A stretch of 64,000 bases of DNA from Candidatus Poseidoniaceae archaeon (GTDB lineage: Archaea; Thermoplasmatota; Poseidoniia; Poseidoniales; Poseidoniaceae), in contig CALHIR010000002.1 of assembly GCA_938030705.1 (NCBI GenBank), positions 66,515 through 130,514 of the forward strand, written 5' to 3'. Below the pieces are notes generated by a model. That model was not told the origin of the DNA. It saw only the letters and a list, made by a program, of their open reading frames with translations, and made no database searches. A program made the position numbers and the translations under genes. Of this stretch, positions 11,401 to 19,344 are shown in pieces; within the stretch, counting starts at the first letter, position 1, and every line of letters starts with the position of its first letter.

Positions 11401-13766
11401 TATTTACAGACGCCAATGTTGGTTCCTGCGTAGAGGCTTCCTCCACTGATGCTGGACTCGACAGCGAAATCATAGAATTGCTGAGGTCGTGTTTGCCATG
11501 AGGAGCCTTGGCCGAAACTTGTCATTTGATTCCCGTCCCACTTCCGAGCACCTTGTTGGGTGCCGATGTAAAGATTGAACCCATCCGTATCAAGCGCAAA
11601 AATTTGGTCGGATGGGAGCAGACCGCCTCGGTTTCCTGCGGTCAAGGGTGAGAGAATTTCGCCCGTGCTGAGGTCCTTGCGCACCACGCCATACCCCTGC
11701 AAGCCGAGATGGAGGATGTTGCCGACCATGGCTACGGGGGCGTTGTTGACGCCGTTGATGCCCGTGGAGCCCCAGGGCTCAAGCCATGTGTCGTTGGTGA
11801 TGTCGTAGCGGAGGAGGCCTTTGTCCTCCGTGGCTACATAGGCGGTGTCGTCGAAGAGAGCGACATCGCCGACAAATGATGTGGGGAGCCCGTTGGTGGT
11901 ATCGTAGGCCGTACAGGCTCCACCGTTTCGGTCAAAGTGAACAAATGCACCACCGTCAAGAGAGAAGACCACGCTGTCTGCGTCCACCGCGAGGTCGTTG
12001 ATGTTGGCCGAAGACGGATAGCATCCCGAGGTCCCATCGTAGGTCTGAACGCTGTTGCCACTGGTGTCCATTTCTTCGACCACAGGGCTACCTTCCATGC
12101 CGAGGAAGAGCGTTGTCGTTCCTTGAGTTGTCGGTGCGGCGACGATGTGTATCACGTTGTCCGTGACCGTCCATGGCGTGAGCCAGACCGAGTTGCTGAT
12201 GTCGTACCGCATGACGAGCATGGAGTTGTCCGCCGTCCCGAGGTAGAGGACGTTGTCAACCTCGACCAAACCGGTCATCTCATCGGTCGCAGGGGCACTG
12301 GCGAGCAACAATTCACCTTTGACGAACGGGGATTGGTTGGGTGAGAGGTGAATCAGGTTCCCGCTGCCATCGCCCACCAGCAAGGCGTCATTGGCGGGGG
12401 AAGCGCCCCCGCTCGACATCCAGGGAAGAAGCGATTTTCCTTCGTTGGTCAGTCCGAGCGTTTCAAGATCGTAAGTGGTGGAGAAGACGCCGTTGGTGGT
12501 GTTGTAGGTGTGCAGGGAATCGCCGTTGAGAATGAAGAGGGTTGGGCCAATCCGGGCCAAACCAGCGATGCCGTCACTGTCGAGCCAATTTCCAGAATTC
12601 CATGTTGATAACCAAAAGCCGGATGCGTAATCAAATCGCCCCAGCCCGTTGTCGGGGGAGCCGAGCAGGAGTTGGTTTCCAGAGACGACCATGTGAGTGA
12701 TCCGGTCGGAATGAAGGTTGTTGGCCGAACTCCACGTGGCGAGGCCACTTCCAGTGTTGATGTCGTACCTCAAAACCCCAGCGCCTTCAATGGCCGCATA
12801 CACGACGCCACCAACTTCGAGCATGGACAGCGCCTTCGTGCCTCCGTCGGTGGCGGTGACGGATACCACGGAATTCCATGCTGCACCGTCCCACTTCACG
12901 AGGCCTAAACCGCTTGCAGCGAAGACCTCGCCGCCACTCGTTAGCAGGAAGCGATCCACGTCTCCATCGGCCAAGGGAGTGACGAAACTGCTGTTGGTGG
13001 TGAGAAGCGCGCGGAAGGTCCCGTCCGCCATCAGGAGATGAAGGACACCGGTGCTGTCGTCCATGACCATGTCGAGCACACCGCCCTCGGCCGTGTAGTC
13101 GTAGACGTCAATGGTGTTCGGGTCGTTGTTGGCGTGCAGGACGAAGAGTTGTTCGTTGACCGCAAGGTAAAGCAATCCAGTTTCAGGATTGACGACGCGG
13201 TCATGAATCTCAAAATTAAGCGGTGTGAGCGACACCAAGGGGTCGGCCGGCGCCAATGCTTCAATGACCATCTTGGTGATTTCGGCATCCGATGGCAAGT
13301 CCCACCCAGCTCCTGAATTGCTGTTTGGGTTGAGGCGCCCGGCATAGGTGCTCCCGGTGGTGAAGGAATCGGCTTCGCCGAGCACGCCCAAGCCTCGCCA
13401 GTCAAACAGCGAGGTTCCCAAACCGTCAACCACCAATTGTGGTTCCTCGATGGTCATGCCGTCTTGGCCGCTGGCCCGTATTTCGAGCGTGACATTCGAT
13501 AAATCGGCTCCGGGAGCGAAGGCCAAATCCCAATCTGCACTCGCTCGTTGACCCGTTTCAGGGACGGCACCAAGCGCATCGAGCGTGACCCACCCGGTGT
13601 CGTTACTTCCTTCCAGTGGCCATGTCACGCCGCTTGGTTCCGCGTGGGCTGAAACGACCGGCGTGGTGAGAAGGGGCCCCATTGACATGAGGACCATCAG
13701 GACGACCATGGAAAGGGCTCGTTGGCGACGAGCCCCAAGACGGTCACCTTGGTGGCTGAGTTTCAT
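5436..13766 (-). CDS. Giant surface protein: beta-propeller repeats, fibronectin III domains, membrane anchor, short tail
   Basis: 2776 residues. An N-terminal signal peptide (hydrophobic core VVLMVLMSMGPLL, cleavage after VSAHA) is followed by about 1550 residues (roughly 190-1750) of repeating 50-70 residue units such as LHSDRITHMVVSGNQLLLG and GLPSNVVEDVVVIGSKVYMAT. These resemble the blades of two-component-regulator-type propellers. About six fibronectin III-like domains follow at roughly 1910, 2020, 2140, 2260, 2400 and 2520, several opening with an NDDG motif and sharing DFAxY. A membrane helix lies at about 2642-2661, then RSGSKRRSK as a stop-transfer and a 115-residue Ala/Pro/Gln-rich cytoplasmic tail ending in two DTSxLDxLL motifs. 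Most of the protein is predicted to be outside the cell. The ligand is unknown: adhesion, polymer binding and sensing are all possible. pabC starts 9 bases downstream. Confidence 0.85.
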   Translation of the reverse strand: MKLSHQGDRLGARRQRALSMVVLMVLMSMGPLLTTPVVSAHAEPSGVTWPLEGSNDTGWVTLDALGAVPETGQRASADWDLAFAPGADLSNVTLEIRASGQDGMTIEEPQLVVDGLGTSLFDWRGLGVLGEADSFTTGSTYAGRLNPNSNSGAGWDLPSDAEITKMVIEALAPADPLVSLTPLNFEIHDRVVNPETGLLYLAVNEQLFVLHANNDPNTIDVYDYTAEGGVLDMVMDDSTGVLHLLMADGTFRALLTTNSSFVTPLADGDVDRFLLTSGGEVFAASGLGLVKWDGAAWNSVVSVTATDGGTKALSMLEVGGVVYAAIEGAGVLRYDINTGSGLATWSSANNLHSDRITHMVVSGNQLLLGSPDNGLGRFDYASGFWLSTWNSGNWLDSDGIAGLARIGPTLFILNGDSLHTYNTTNGVFSTTYDLETLGLTNEGKSLLPWMSSGGASPANDALLVGDGSGNLIHLSPNQSPFVKGELLLASAPATDEMTGLVEVDNVLYLGTADNSMLVMRYDISNSVWLTPWTVTDNVIHIVAAPTTQGTTTLFLGMEGSPVVEEMDTSGNSVQTYDGTSGCYPSSANINDLAVDADSVVFSLDGGAFVHFDRNGGACTAYDTTNGLPTSFVGDVALFDDTAYVATEDKGLLRYDITNDTWLEPWGSTGINGVNNAPVAMVGNILHLGLQGYGVVRKDLSTGEILSPLTAGNRGGLLPSDQIFALDTDGFNLYIGTQQGARKWDGNQMTSFGQGSSWQTRPQQFYDFAVESSISGGSLYAGTNIGVCKYSIATMGINDCQNVYDGMPNWATYSVGYDSTYVYGGTNSGVGLITKSNFQHDENWGQGTQTGNAVVEIMGDIAYIGTEGLGVLRYNITSNQWLTPFTEDNGVLDGGNDDVTGLVADIRQDMIWVGGSDGFQLINVTNGAEVYDIESTSSQYTANGDPYGMILHNNIMYYHSGTAGDEVSRLNVTNAVPLSNLDIGAQVGENGGDIVNMELVGDTLLVSVVSGQWWNTDGSGGIARWNTTNSAYESNILPTGSIDRVTAYESSNGNTWVAWGDLKLDLYDSSKTLVNSWTNFEFPIRGIVEYDGETLFATEDGIARYNETTNTWNTMWEAGNGLPNNAGDRFYELWTDGTNLVVGGADISNFGQFREGIISHLNSAGAWTTYPADSLSLVPDGYPISMEMCGGVLNVAMYNNNGGIARIDLQNGTLSPFDRSQLDGTAPASVACDNQDTLYIGYYNDNQPISRYSYATSSFISSLTTASHNLPSDRVWYDALSHSGTQLIVGHAVGNSGSNLIAGGYSTLVASGATALQAQVQGAGSPVTSLQWLSGSSEWLIGRAGGSSGYSEVATLSSSGRQTVVDLPGLVSGQVTSMVANATHLWATTGSSALGNFGSTGTGILQGTFLPNGTVDWQYGWTLPGNTVANDLHLHGTDLYIASSPGGMLKLDTLTKSISAIGGSLHTKFDTMHTYNSQLVVGLAGDGGSPPGVQMFNPTTDQFGNGRLIAGLPSNIVNGFADSPNVLYIATDGGIGRWNYSTNDWMDSITAFNGLPSNVVEDVVVIGSKVYMATPAGLFVWNPSTQNGTTLTKANGLMGQSAWGLAVITNNVGASTLIISHDGRGGSDRPGVSLVDPSTLLVTSTHRFDQLPSNTVTAVTTDWWGVHMATDVGPLTHWNASSGDFEDGTSLFQTQYPIVHMMSDGEDLLSIGSENDLMLSEARTNDHAAKVFLRATEAGNGVLGANYIWAITEDGLQGWDRTGQFTPVEPTSMRRALPLTVRAMGNGGGINITQMTHPGMSIELVDPSGSYALDDSLGAPGVHGLLFQNVPVVLTSPTTGAPVWAKSVALEYDVLLNLSQDPALELNLQDAVDNGMLYNNTRHVTLRLFSPSNGSLEVRLTYDYIRTESPVTMVGLDDRPDDGGSVLTASWSLVHDEDFARYLVFLNEGPWTTAPTELELLGQTPDKAISLHSRLAADIETANGVPLEDGTDYYAVVVAEYTDGRWGKVSLPFGPASPSDEVPGAPVWAAASAMGSNGDDGDIELEWARCTALDLASTNVYVSTTPMVDALGRTPYVSYAPNEGNQSVISQTPGVPVWIGFTCVDETGQENLSDVTVVGPVVPTGELNDNDAPDPVEGTEASDVLNDEGGRITVKWNVSTADDCAFYTVFIKQGDHVEDVANNLDGFSQAAVINPCDENQTIISSMDGVPLIDGQIYTVGVVAYDVWLNGNTDDVLLVTATPLQNIIGQGTTPPRITSLMAFDHANDDGTAIDVVWEPSTVEDFASYTVWVSNVPVEDLSLAYAAFGNNPNICGCFSFNKQWIDERTNPIELTISTALYVDSGNDLSQGTPGLIQPDVELFVAVTVHDLKGNVHLTDLTQVSVTPIDNINDNTAPDRLTDLTLTDRPNDDGSALLLSFDLSDADDVWEYHIYAETYNFEGEVGQPGTQMALNPIATLDRAPSLPLVIDVIAGDIPVIAGQEVWVAVVVMDSSGNAHVDMLTMVSSAATDEGITDPGVYLPDIEEVEVEWFEENNIFVEWQHSVNANVRGYHIYISEDMFTSTDDASKVGETVSANSFLISPDVFDGLSNTSAYYVAVVPYDDTVAKLTVEAVKLEALSGDKDSEGDGDADRPLSLESLLTTPNLIAAGMVLIVLFLLVLVVRGRSGSKRRSKSWELQEATWGIQDTNWDTPAAAAPSAAPPTAVPAPPPGITTQQANDIYAAANEIQSADYGRQAYQAPQPVLRPQVDTSLLDGLLDEPAPAPKTPEIDTSFLDDLL

Positions 13767-13784
13767 GGGTTAAGGGGTATTTTT

Positions 13785-13793
13785 CACTTATTT
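13785..13793 (-). promoter_or_regulatory. Possible TATA box for the giant surface-protein gene
   Basis: On the minus strand the sequence reads AAATAAGTG about 20-27 bases upstream of the ATG at 13766. That is the expected TATA position for a leaderless or nearly leaderless archaeal transcript. The match to the archaeal consensus is only moderate and no clear BRE is seen. Confidence 0.3.
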
Positions 13794-13895
13794 GAAGGGA
13801 AGCCTTCGCTGTCTGTACAATGCTCAAGGAAAATCCAATTCATAACACGAGAATATCGGGGGAATGTTTTCATCGTGTGACCTTTCTTTTCAACC

Positions 13896-14480
13896 ATGGA
13901 AGAAGCGTTTTGGAAGGCAGACGACGGAGGCGATGACAACGTAAACAACGCTGCTGACACCACCTCCCCCACACCCCCTCAGTCGTTCTCACAAACCGAG
14001 CACATCATTTACGGCTCTCCACTGACGATGGTTGGAGGAATTCTTCTCTTTGTTATCATCGCCATCTCACTCATTTCTGAAGCCCGCAGCGACGGCATTG
14101 AATTCAGCCCCGAGTTGTTCGGCTTCGGTTTTGTCGCCGTTGTTCTCCCCTGGTATGGCTACTTTCAGTATCGGAAAACCGTGGTCATTTCGTGGCGTCA
14201 AGATGAGCGGCGCGTGGAGGTGTTCAAAGGTATTCGAAACAGCGACGAACGAAGCACCATGTTTGCTTACACATCCGAGCCTCGCGATCAAATCATCATT
14301 CAGTCCGAAACGACCTCTTCCAATGCCCACCATTCCGCCGACCACGATGATACAGATTCGGAAACAGAATATTGGTTGGTCGTCAAAAGGGTGGACGGCA
14401 CGACCATCGCATCATCAGACGCCGCCAAGAACACCTATTTTCTGAAGCGAATCAAGCAATATCTCGACCAACTCCAATGA
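13896..14480 (+). CDS. Small membrane protein of unknown function
   Basis: 194 residues. An acidic, Thr/Pro-rich N-terminal 30 residues is followed by two membrane segments (MVGGILLFVIIAISLI and FGFGFVAVVLPWYGYF). A soluble C-terminal domain follows with beta-rich character (TVVISWRQDERRVEVFKG, EYWLVVKRVDGTTIA). This order, two helices then a small beta domain ending in a helix, recalls bacterial PH-like membrane proteins, but no diagnostic motif is present. Transcribed divergently from the giant surface-protein gene, 129 bases apart. Function unknown. Confidence 0.7.
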   Translation: MEEAFWKADDGGDDNVNNAADTTSPTPPQSFSQTEHIIYGSPLTMVGGILLFVIIAISLISEARSDGIEFSPELFGFGFVAVVLPWYGYFQYRKTVVISWRQDERRVEVFKGIRNSDERSTMFAYTSEPRDQIIIQSETTSSNAHHSADHDDTDSETEYWLVVKRVDGTTIASSDAAKNTYFLKRIKQYLDQLQ

Positions 14481-14591
14481 ACACAGCCCTGCGTGCTCGC
14501 ACGGTGTTGATGTGCTGAAACAGCGTCATGGCCGCTTCAACTCCGCACAACAATCAAACCCTGCCTTCTCGCCCTTTTTTTGGGGAAGCCC

Positions 14592-16916
14592 ATGTCCATG
14601 AGCAAAAAAGACCGGATGCTGCGCAAGGAGGCGCTTGAGTATCACGAGGCTGAACCGCAGGGAAAAATCAAGGTTGTACCGACCAAACCTCATGCCACCG
14701 CTCACGAGTTGAGTTTGGCCTACTCCCCCGGTGTCGCTTATCCCTGCTTGGAGATTGAGGAGCGGCCCGAAGACGCCTACCGATACACGTCAAAAGGCAA
14801 CCTTGTGGCGGTGATTTCCAACGGCACGGCCGTCCTCGGCTTGGGTAATATCGGTGCTCTGGCCAGCAAACCCGTCATGGAAGGCAAGGGGTTGCTGCTC
14901 AAGACCTTCGCCGGCATCGATGTCTTTGACATCGAAGTCGACACCGAAGACTCCGAGGAATTCATCAACACCGTCGTCAACATCTCGAAGACCTTCGGCG
15001 GTATCAACCTCGAGGACATCAAAGCCCCCGAGTGTTTTGAGATCGAACGCCGTATCTCGGAAGCGACCGACATTCCCGTGATGCACGACGACCAGCACGG
15101 CACGGCCATCATCTCCGCTGCGGCCCTCCTCAACGCTGCTGAACTTCAGGGCAAAGCCCTCGCCGACCTTTCCGTGGTGGTCATCGGTGCCGGCGCCTCG
15201 GCCATCGCCTGTGCCAATCACTATGTTGCCGTGGGTGTGAGCATGGAGAACATCACGCTGGTTGACAGTCAAGGCATCATCACCAAAGCAAGGCTGGAAG
15301 CAGGTGAACTGAACGAATACAAGGCGCCCTTTGCCCAAGACCGCCCCGCCGGCGACTTGGCGGACGCCCTCAACGGTGCGGACGTGATGTTGGGCCTTTC
15401 TCGGGGCGGTTTGGTCACCAAGGAAATGGTCGCGAAGATGGCCGAAAAACCGATCATCTTCGCGCTGGCGAACCCCACCCCCGAAATTCTTCCCGAAGAG
15501 GTGCTTCAGGTGCGTCAAGACGCCATCATCGCCACCGGCCGCTCCGATTATCCCAATCAGGTGAACAATGTTCTCGGGTTTCCCTACATTTTCCGAGGCG
15601 CGTTGGACGTCCGGGCGCGGGACATTACCCAGAAGATGAAAATGGCCGCAACGAAAGCCTTGGCGGCCCTGGCCAAGGAACCCGTTCCTGACTACATTTC
15701 GGCAGCCTACGACGGCGTCGTGATGCAATACGGCCCCGAGTACATCATCCCGAAACCCTTTGACCGGCGAGTGCTTCTTTGGGAGGCTGCTGCGGTTGCA
15801 CAAGCCGCCATTGACGAGGGCATTGCTGGCGTTTCAACTGAGGAGTTCAACATCGACCGCTACCGAGAGGAACTCGAGGCGCGTTTGGGTGAATCGTACT
15901 CTGTCATGCGCCAGATGATCAACCAAGTCAAAGGGAAAGAAAAGCGAATCGTCTTCCCCGAGGGCGACAAAGAACCCGTCCTCCGGGCAGCCGCTCAGTT
16001 GGTGGAGCAAAACATCTGCCACCCCATCCTCCTTGGTCCCGTTGACCGTATCGACCGAATGGTTGAGGAATTGGGGTTGAATTTTGAATACGAAGCCTTT
16101 GACCCCCGCTACGACGAGCGACGAAAAACGGAGTACGCCAACGCCTTCTTCAAGCGGCGACAGCGAAAAGGAACGACCTGGCCTGACGCAGCTCGCTTGC
16201 TCAAAAGCCGCCCCTATTTCGCCGCCCAGATGGTTCATGCAGGCGATGCTGACGGTTTTGTTGGCGGCGTCAGCCGAAATTATGCCGACGTGCTCAAGCC
16301 AACGTTGGAACTCATTGGGAAGGCTGACGATGCACACTGCGTCATCGGCTGCTACATGATGAACATCAAAGGCCGAACGATTTTCCTCGCCGATGCGACG
16401 GTGAACGTCTATCCCGACAGCCGAACGCTGGCGGAAATTGCCGTTCAAACTGCGAAGGTTGCCCGACGGTTCGGTGTGGCGCCGCGGGTGGCCATGCTTT
16501 CGTTTTCCAACTTTGGCTCCACACGGGCCCAACGTTCAGAACGCATCGAGGAAGCGGTCGTGATGGCCCGAACATTGGACCCGACGCTGATGATTGACGG
16601 CCCCATGCAGAGCGATACCGCCCTCAACCCTTCCATTCAGGAGGAGTATCCGTTCATGAAACTGGTCGGTCCGGCCAACGTGTTGATTTTGCCCAATTTG
16701 GCCTCGGCCAACATCGCCTACAAACTTCTTGAGGAACTTGGCGACGCCGAGATGACCGGCCCCATTCTCGAAGGCATGGCTCACCCTGTCCAACTGGTGG
16801 CGCGTCAAGATGGAGTGCGCCACATCGTCAACATGGCGACGATTTGTACGGCCGACGCCATTCGAAAAGACACCTATTGGGCGACGCTTATCGAGGATGA
16901 TTCAACTTCATCGTAG
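14592..16916 (+). CDS. maeB: NADP-type malic enzyme fused to phosphotransacetylase domain
   Basis: 774 residues, the usual size of MaeB. The N-terminal 430 or so residues are the malic enzyme, which oxidatively decarboxylates malate to pyruvate. They contain the catalytic tyrosine region SLAYSPGVAYPCLEI, the lysine region KGLLLKTFAGIDVFDIE, the metal-binding region MHDDQHGTA and a Rossmann loop VVIGAGASAIA. From about residue 447 (KRIVFPEGDKEPVLRAA) a phosphate acetyl/butyryltransferase-like domain follows. In characterised bacterial MaeB this domain does not catalyse but senses acetyl-CoA; that role here is by family analogy. A TTG start at 14580 is also possible. The 3' end overlaps the convergent FGE-like gene by 43 bases. 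Confidence 0.92.
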   Translation: MSMSKKDRMLRKEALEYHEAEPQGKIKVVPTKPHATAHELSLAYSPGVAYPCLEIEERPEDAYRYTSKGNLVAVISNGTAVLGLGNIGALASKPVMEGKGLLLKTFAGIDVFDIEVDTEDSEEFINTVVNISKTFGGINLEDIKAPECFEIERRISEATDIPVMHDDQHGTAIISAAALLNAAELQGKALADLSVVVIGAGASAIACANHYVAVGVSMENITLVDSQGIITKARLEAGELNEYKAPFAQDRPAGDLADALNGADVMLGLSRGGLVTKEMVAKMAEKPIIFALANPTPEILPEEVLQVRQDAIIATGRSDYPNQVNNVLGFPYIFRGALDVRARDITQKMKMAATKALAALAKEPVPDYISAAYDGVVMQYGPEYIIPKPFDRRVLLWEAAAVAQAAIDEGIAGVSTEEFNIDRYREELEARLGESYSVMRQMINQVKGKEKRIVFPEGDKEPVLRAAAQLVEQNICHPILLGPVDRIDRMVEELGLNFEYEAFDPRYDERRKTEYANAFFKRRQRKGTTWPDAARLLKSRPYFAAQMVHAGDADGFVGGVSRNYADVLKPTLELIGKADDAHCVIGCYMMNIKGRTIFLADATVNVYPDSRTLAEIAVQTAKVARRFGVAPRVAMLSFSNFGSTRAQRSERIEEAVVMARTLDPTLMIDGPMQSDTALNPSIQEEYPFMKLVGPANVLILPNLASANIAYKLLEELGDAEMTGPILEGMAHPVQLVARQDGVRHIVNMATICTADAIRKDTYWATLIEDDSTSS

Positions 16917-17737
16917 CGCAACACCGGTCGTCGTGGACGCCAGATGGCCCCGGTGAAGAAACCGGCACACAACCCGCCGAACAAGAGGTTGACCCACCCT
17001 TCCGTGGCGTAGTCACCCATGCCCCTCAACACCGGAATAAGGAAGGAAGGCACAATACCCAACACCGTGGTCCACAGCAGTTCAGAACGCACGTTCTTCC
17101 ACCGGTCAGTGTGCTCAGGAACTCGTTTTCCTTCGCCACTCCGCACGGGCGAAAGCGCCAACCTCGCCACGACGTTGGGCAGCGGTCGGTCAAGCGGAAC
17201 GCTGGTGATCGCCGTGATGCCTTCGTTTCGCGGGTGGACGGCGACGGCGGCGGTTTGAGCAGCTGCCGGGCCGAGCAGTTCGTTGGGGCGAGGACGCCCA
17301 TCCATCATGGCCCCTCGGTTGTTGGAGGACGGGGCGTCGGCCAGCCGTTCCGTCAACCCGTTTTTGAGCAAGAGCACGTTTTGGTCTCGAGCAGCATACC
17401 ACTCGGCTTGGGTCAGGGCGCGAAGTTCCCACTGACCGCCCAGTTGATTCACCACCTCACGAAATTCATCCGTGCTCATCACGCGGTCAGCCAACTCTTC
17501 CAACTCGCGGGAGGTGAGTGCCTCGGTGGGCTGTTGGCCTTCTTGTTCTCCACTCACGCCCATGGCGCCAGCGACCTCTGACCCGGTGATCGGTGAGGCC
17601 ATGACATAGAAGGTCGGCGTTTTTGCTTCATAGCACGGGCGCTGGCCAGCGTAAACCCAGCCTCCTTTGGTGGTGCCCAAGACGGTGGTGGTTTCCTTCA
17701 CCGGAACGAATTCAAGACCGCTGAGGCTGATGGTCAC
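16874..17737 (-). CDS. Degenerate FGE/sulfatase-modifying-factor-like membrane protein
   Basis: 287 residues. The segment WELRALTQAEWYAARDQ resembles the RLPTEAEWEYAAR signature of formylglycine-generating-enzyme (FGE-sulfatase) folds, and upstream ASPITGSEVAGAMG resembles the entry region of that fold. The usual glycine-rich middle is reduced and no catalytic cysteine pair is visible, so it is probably a binding or structural variant. Two hydrophobic segments near the C terminus (LLWTTVLGIVPSFLIPVL and WVNLLFGGLCAGFFTGAIW) suggest a membrane anchor, with the lectin-like fold N-terminal. Next to the glutaredoxin-like gene (9-base gap), in the same direction. Function not assigned. Confidence 0.65.
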   Translation of the reverse strand: MTISLSGLEFVPVKETTTVLGTTKGGWVYAGQRPCYEAKTPTFYVMASPITGSEVAGAMGVSGEQEGQQPTEALTSRELEELADRVMSTDEFREVVNQLGGQWELRALTQAEWYAARDQNVLLLKNGLTERLADAPSSNNRGAMMDGRPRPNELLGPAAAQTAAVAVHPRNEGITAITSVPLDRPLPNVVARLALSPVRSGEGKRVPEHTDRWKNVRSELLWTTVLGIVPSFLIPVLRGMGDYATEGWVNLLFGGLCAGFFTGAIWRPRRPVLRYDEVESSSISVAQ

Positions 17738-17746
17738 GTCGACCCC

Positions 17747-18439
17747 TCAATTCAACGATGCTTCCATGCGCTTGTACCATGCCATCCCGTTGGTGTGGTC
17801 GGTAAGTTGCCTGAACTGAGGATAGGGGGAAACAGAGCGCATGTAGCCAAAAGCAGCAAAGTCAACCAAGTCCGGTGCATCACCGCCAAAGAAGGGCTGA
17901 CCGTCGTGGGCATCGGTGAATTCCGTCAGCAAATCATGCCAGAGTTGCTTGGGTTTGCGCCCGTCTTTCTTGACCCGCTTTCGGGCGATGATGCCCCACA
18001 TGATGGGGAAACCAGCCCATGCGTACAGTCGCTTGGAGATGAAGCCGAAGTTTTCAATTTTTGAAATACGAGTGGTGGTTTTCAAAGCCGAACCGAGGCT
18101 GCCGTAAAGGATCGGCACCGTGGCCTTGGAAAGATGGGCATCAACCCACTCCATCCATGTCTCTTGACGGGCACGGTCGCCCCTGCTGGCCATCTTCCCA
18201 CCGTTGTACTTCTCGTCGATGATGCGAAGAATCGGGGTGGAGTCCACGTGATGCTTTCCTTGTTCGTCGGTGAAGACCGGTACTTTGCCCCAATCGCCGG
18301 TGAACGCAACGTCCTTTTTGATGCGCATTCCGTTGACAGGAACGTAATCGGTCTCCACGTTGAGGTGCTCGAGCAAGCCGCGTACCTTCCAGCAGAAGGG
18401 ACACGAATAGAGGAGGTGCAGGGTTGGGGTTTGACCCAT
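17747..18439 (-). CDS. Glutaredoxin/GST-like protein with CPFC, resembling prostaglandin E synthase 2
   Basis: About 230 residues. The thioredoxin-like N terminus reads [18 protein letters not shown], with a CPFC redox motif at the end of the first strand, then [11 protein letters not shown] and [10 protein letters not shown], the cis-proline and glutathione-site regions of GST/Grx2-type folds. A helical GST-C-like half follows ([16 protein letters not shown]). This arrangement is shared by E. coli Grx2 and the membrane-associated prostaglandin E synthase 2 family. A glutathione partner is not a given in archaea, so the physiological thiol is unknown. The ATG at 18439 is chosen because the fold begins right after it; an in-frame TTG at 18469 overlaps the stop of the upstream gene. 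Confidence 0.8.
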   Translation of the reverse strand: MGQTPTLHLLYSCPFCWKVRGLLEHLNVETDYVPVNGMRIKKDVAFTGDWGKVPVFTDEQGKHHVDSTPILRIIDEKYNGGKMASRGDRARQETWMEWVDAHLSKATVPILYGSLGSALKTTTRISKIENFGFISKRLYAWAGFPIMWGIIARKRVKKDGRKPKQLWHDLLTEFTDAHDGQPFFGGDAPDLVDFAAFGYMRSVSPYPQFRQLTDHTNGMAWYKRMEASLN

Positions 18440-18465
18440 GGTGCAACCTGTGGGCACGCCCTTCT

Positions 18466-18843
18466 TCAAGGCTCGTTCTCTTCATCAAGGCCCGGTTTCC
18501 ACCCGGCCTTCCAGAAGTTCAGGTCGTCCAACCAACCCATCCATTCCTTGTCGGTGCAATTGAGCAAACGAAACGCTCGCCCCTCCAACCCCTCTCGGAG
18601 CGAAGGGGACATGTCGCCTTTGTCCATGGCCTCCTTCCATTCCACCTGCATGTGCCTGATACGGCGGCGCGCTTCCTCCGGTTGGTCAAAATTCATCTCG
18701 CAGGTATCTCGCAGTTCGGAAAGCCAGGTCCGGGTGTCCTTCAGAATTGGGTCGTTGCTGTTGGAGCCTTGTTTGGCTTTCTTTCCAAACGGCCACCAGC
18801 CCATGAACCCTCGTCGTTCTTTTTGGTTCATGGTCTTGTCCAT
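18466..18843 (-). CDS. Uncharacterised small protein
   Basis: 125 residues, soluble, rich in Trp, Arg and Glu. It starts with a basic segment including FGKKAKQG; the middle is helical ([24 protein letters not shown]) and the C terminus is Trp-rich ([18 protein letters not shown]). No motif is recognised. It is the first gene of a minus-strand trio with the glutaredoxin-like and FGE-like genes and is transcribed divergently from rlmH, 40 bases away. The start could also be the Met at residue 5. Confidence 0.65.
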   Translation of the reverse strand: MDKTMNQKERRGFMGWWPFGKKAKQGSNSNDPILKDTRTWLSELRDTCEMNFDQPEEARRRIRHMQVEWKEAMDKGDMSPSLREGLEGRAFRLLNCTDKEWMGWLDDLNFWKAGWKPGLDEENEP

Positions 18844-18883
18844 TCGCCAACGGATTCAAGAGGCGAGTTCACAAGAGGCGCCC

Positions 18884-19318
18884 ATGGGCCGTTTGACCGT
18901 TCACACCCACGGTGTTCCGAAGGAAAAGGCGATGAAACACCTCATTGAAATGTACGGCGAACGCCTCAAAGGCCGAGGCGTGAGCGTGGAGCATCACGCT
19001 TCGAAACTGGACGGTACGGCCTACGTGGAACGGTTACTCTCCAAGCGAGGTCGCTTAATTTTGCTCGATGAAGGCGGTTTGGAAGAACCGTCGTTGGCCT
19101 TTGCTGCTCGCTACGAGGCGTGGCAACTCGGGAGCGATGCTGTTCACCTTGCTTTGGGTCCGGCCGAAGGCTGGCCACGCCACGAAGGTTTGAACGGGCT
19201 GGACCGCCTTTCGCTCTCGGCGATGACGTTTCCCCACGAATTGGCGGCCGTCATGTTGGTCGAGCAACTCTACAGGGCGAGCGAGCTCAAGCGTGGCTCG
19301 GGTTATCACAAAGCATGA
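18884..19318 (+). CDS. rlmH: 23S rRNA (pseudouridine1915-N3)-methyltransferase RlmH-like
   Basis: 144 residues, close to the usual 155. The C-terminal segment [24 protein letters not shown] followed by GSGYHKA is the hallmark of RlmH, a SPOUT-fold enzyme that N3-methylates pseudouridine 1915 in helix 69 of 23S rRNA (E. coli numbering) using SAM. The middle [13 protein letters not shown] matches the LDERG region. The glycine-rich IGGADG loop of bacterial enzymes appears here as [10 protein letters not shown], a divergent form. The frame is open far upstream to 18134 but that part is antisense to other genes; the ATG at 18884 fits the family length. Activity is likely but not certain given the divergent loop. 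Confidence 0.85.
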   Translation: MGRLTVHTHGVPKEKAMKHLIEMYGERLKGRGVSVEHHASKLDGTAYVERLLSKRGRLILLDEGGLEEPSLAFAARYEAWQLGSDAVHLALGPAEGWPRHEGLNGLDRLSLSAMTFPHELAAVMLVEQLYRASELKRGSGYHKA

Positions 19319-19344
19319 TATTTGACGGCCGTTAGGGTAAACCA

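Noticed and set aside
14790-15803. 337-residue minus-strand frame inside the malic enzyme
   Set aside because: Shadow of a clearly recognised gene; Gly/Val/His-rich without motif.
18134-18883. Long upstream extension of the RlmH frame
   Set aside because: Overlaps two genes on the other strand and lacks any RlmH similarity; the family length fits a start at 18884.
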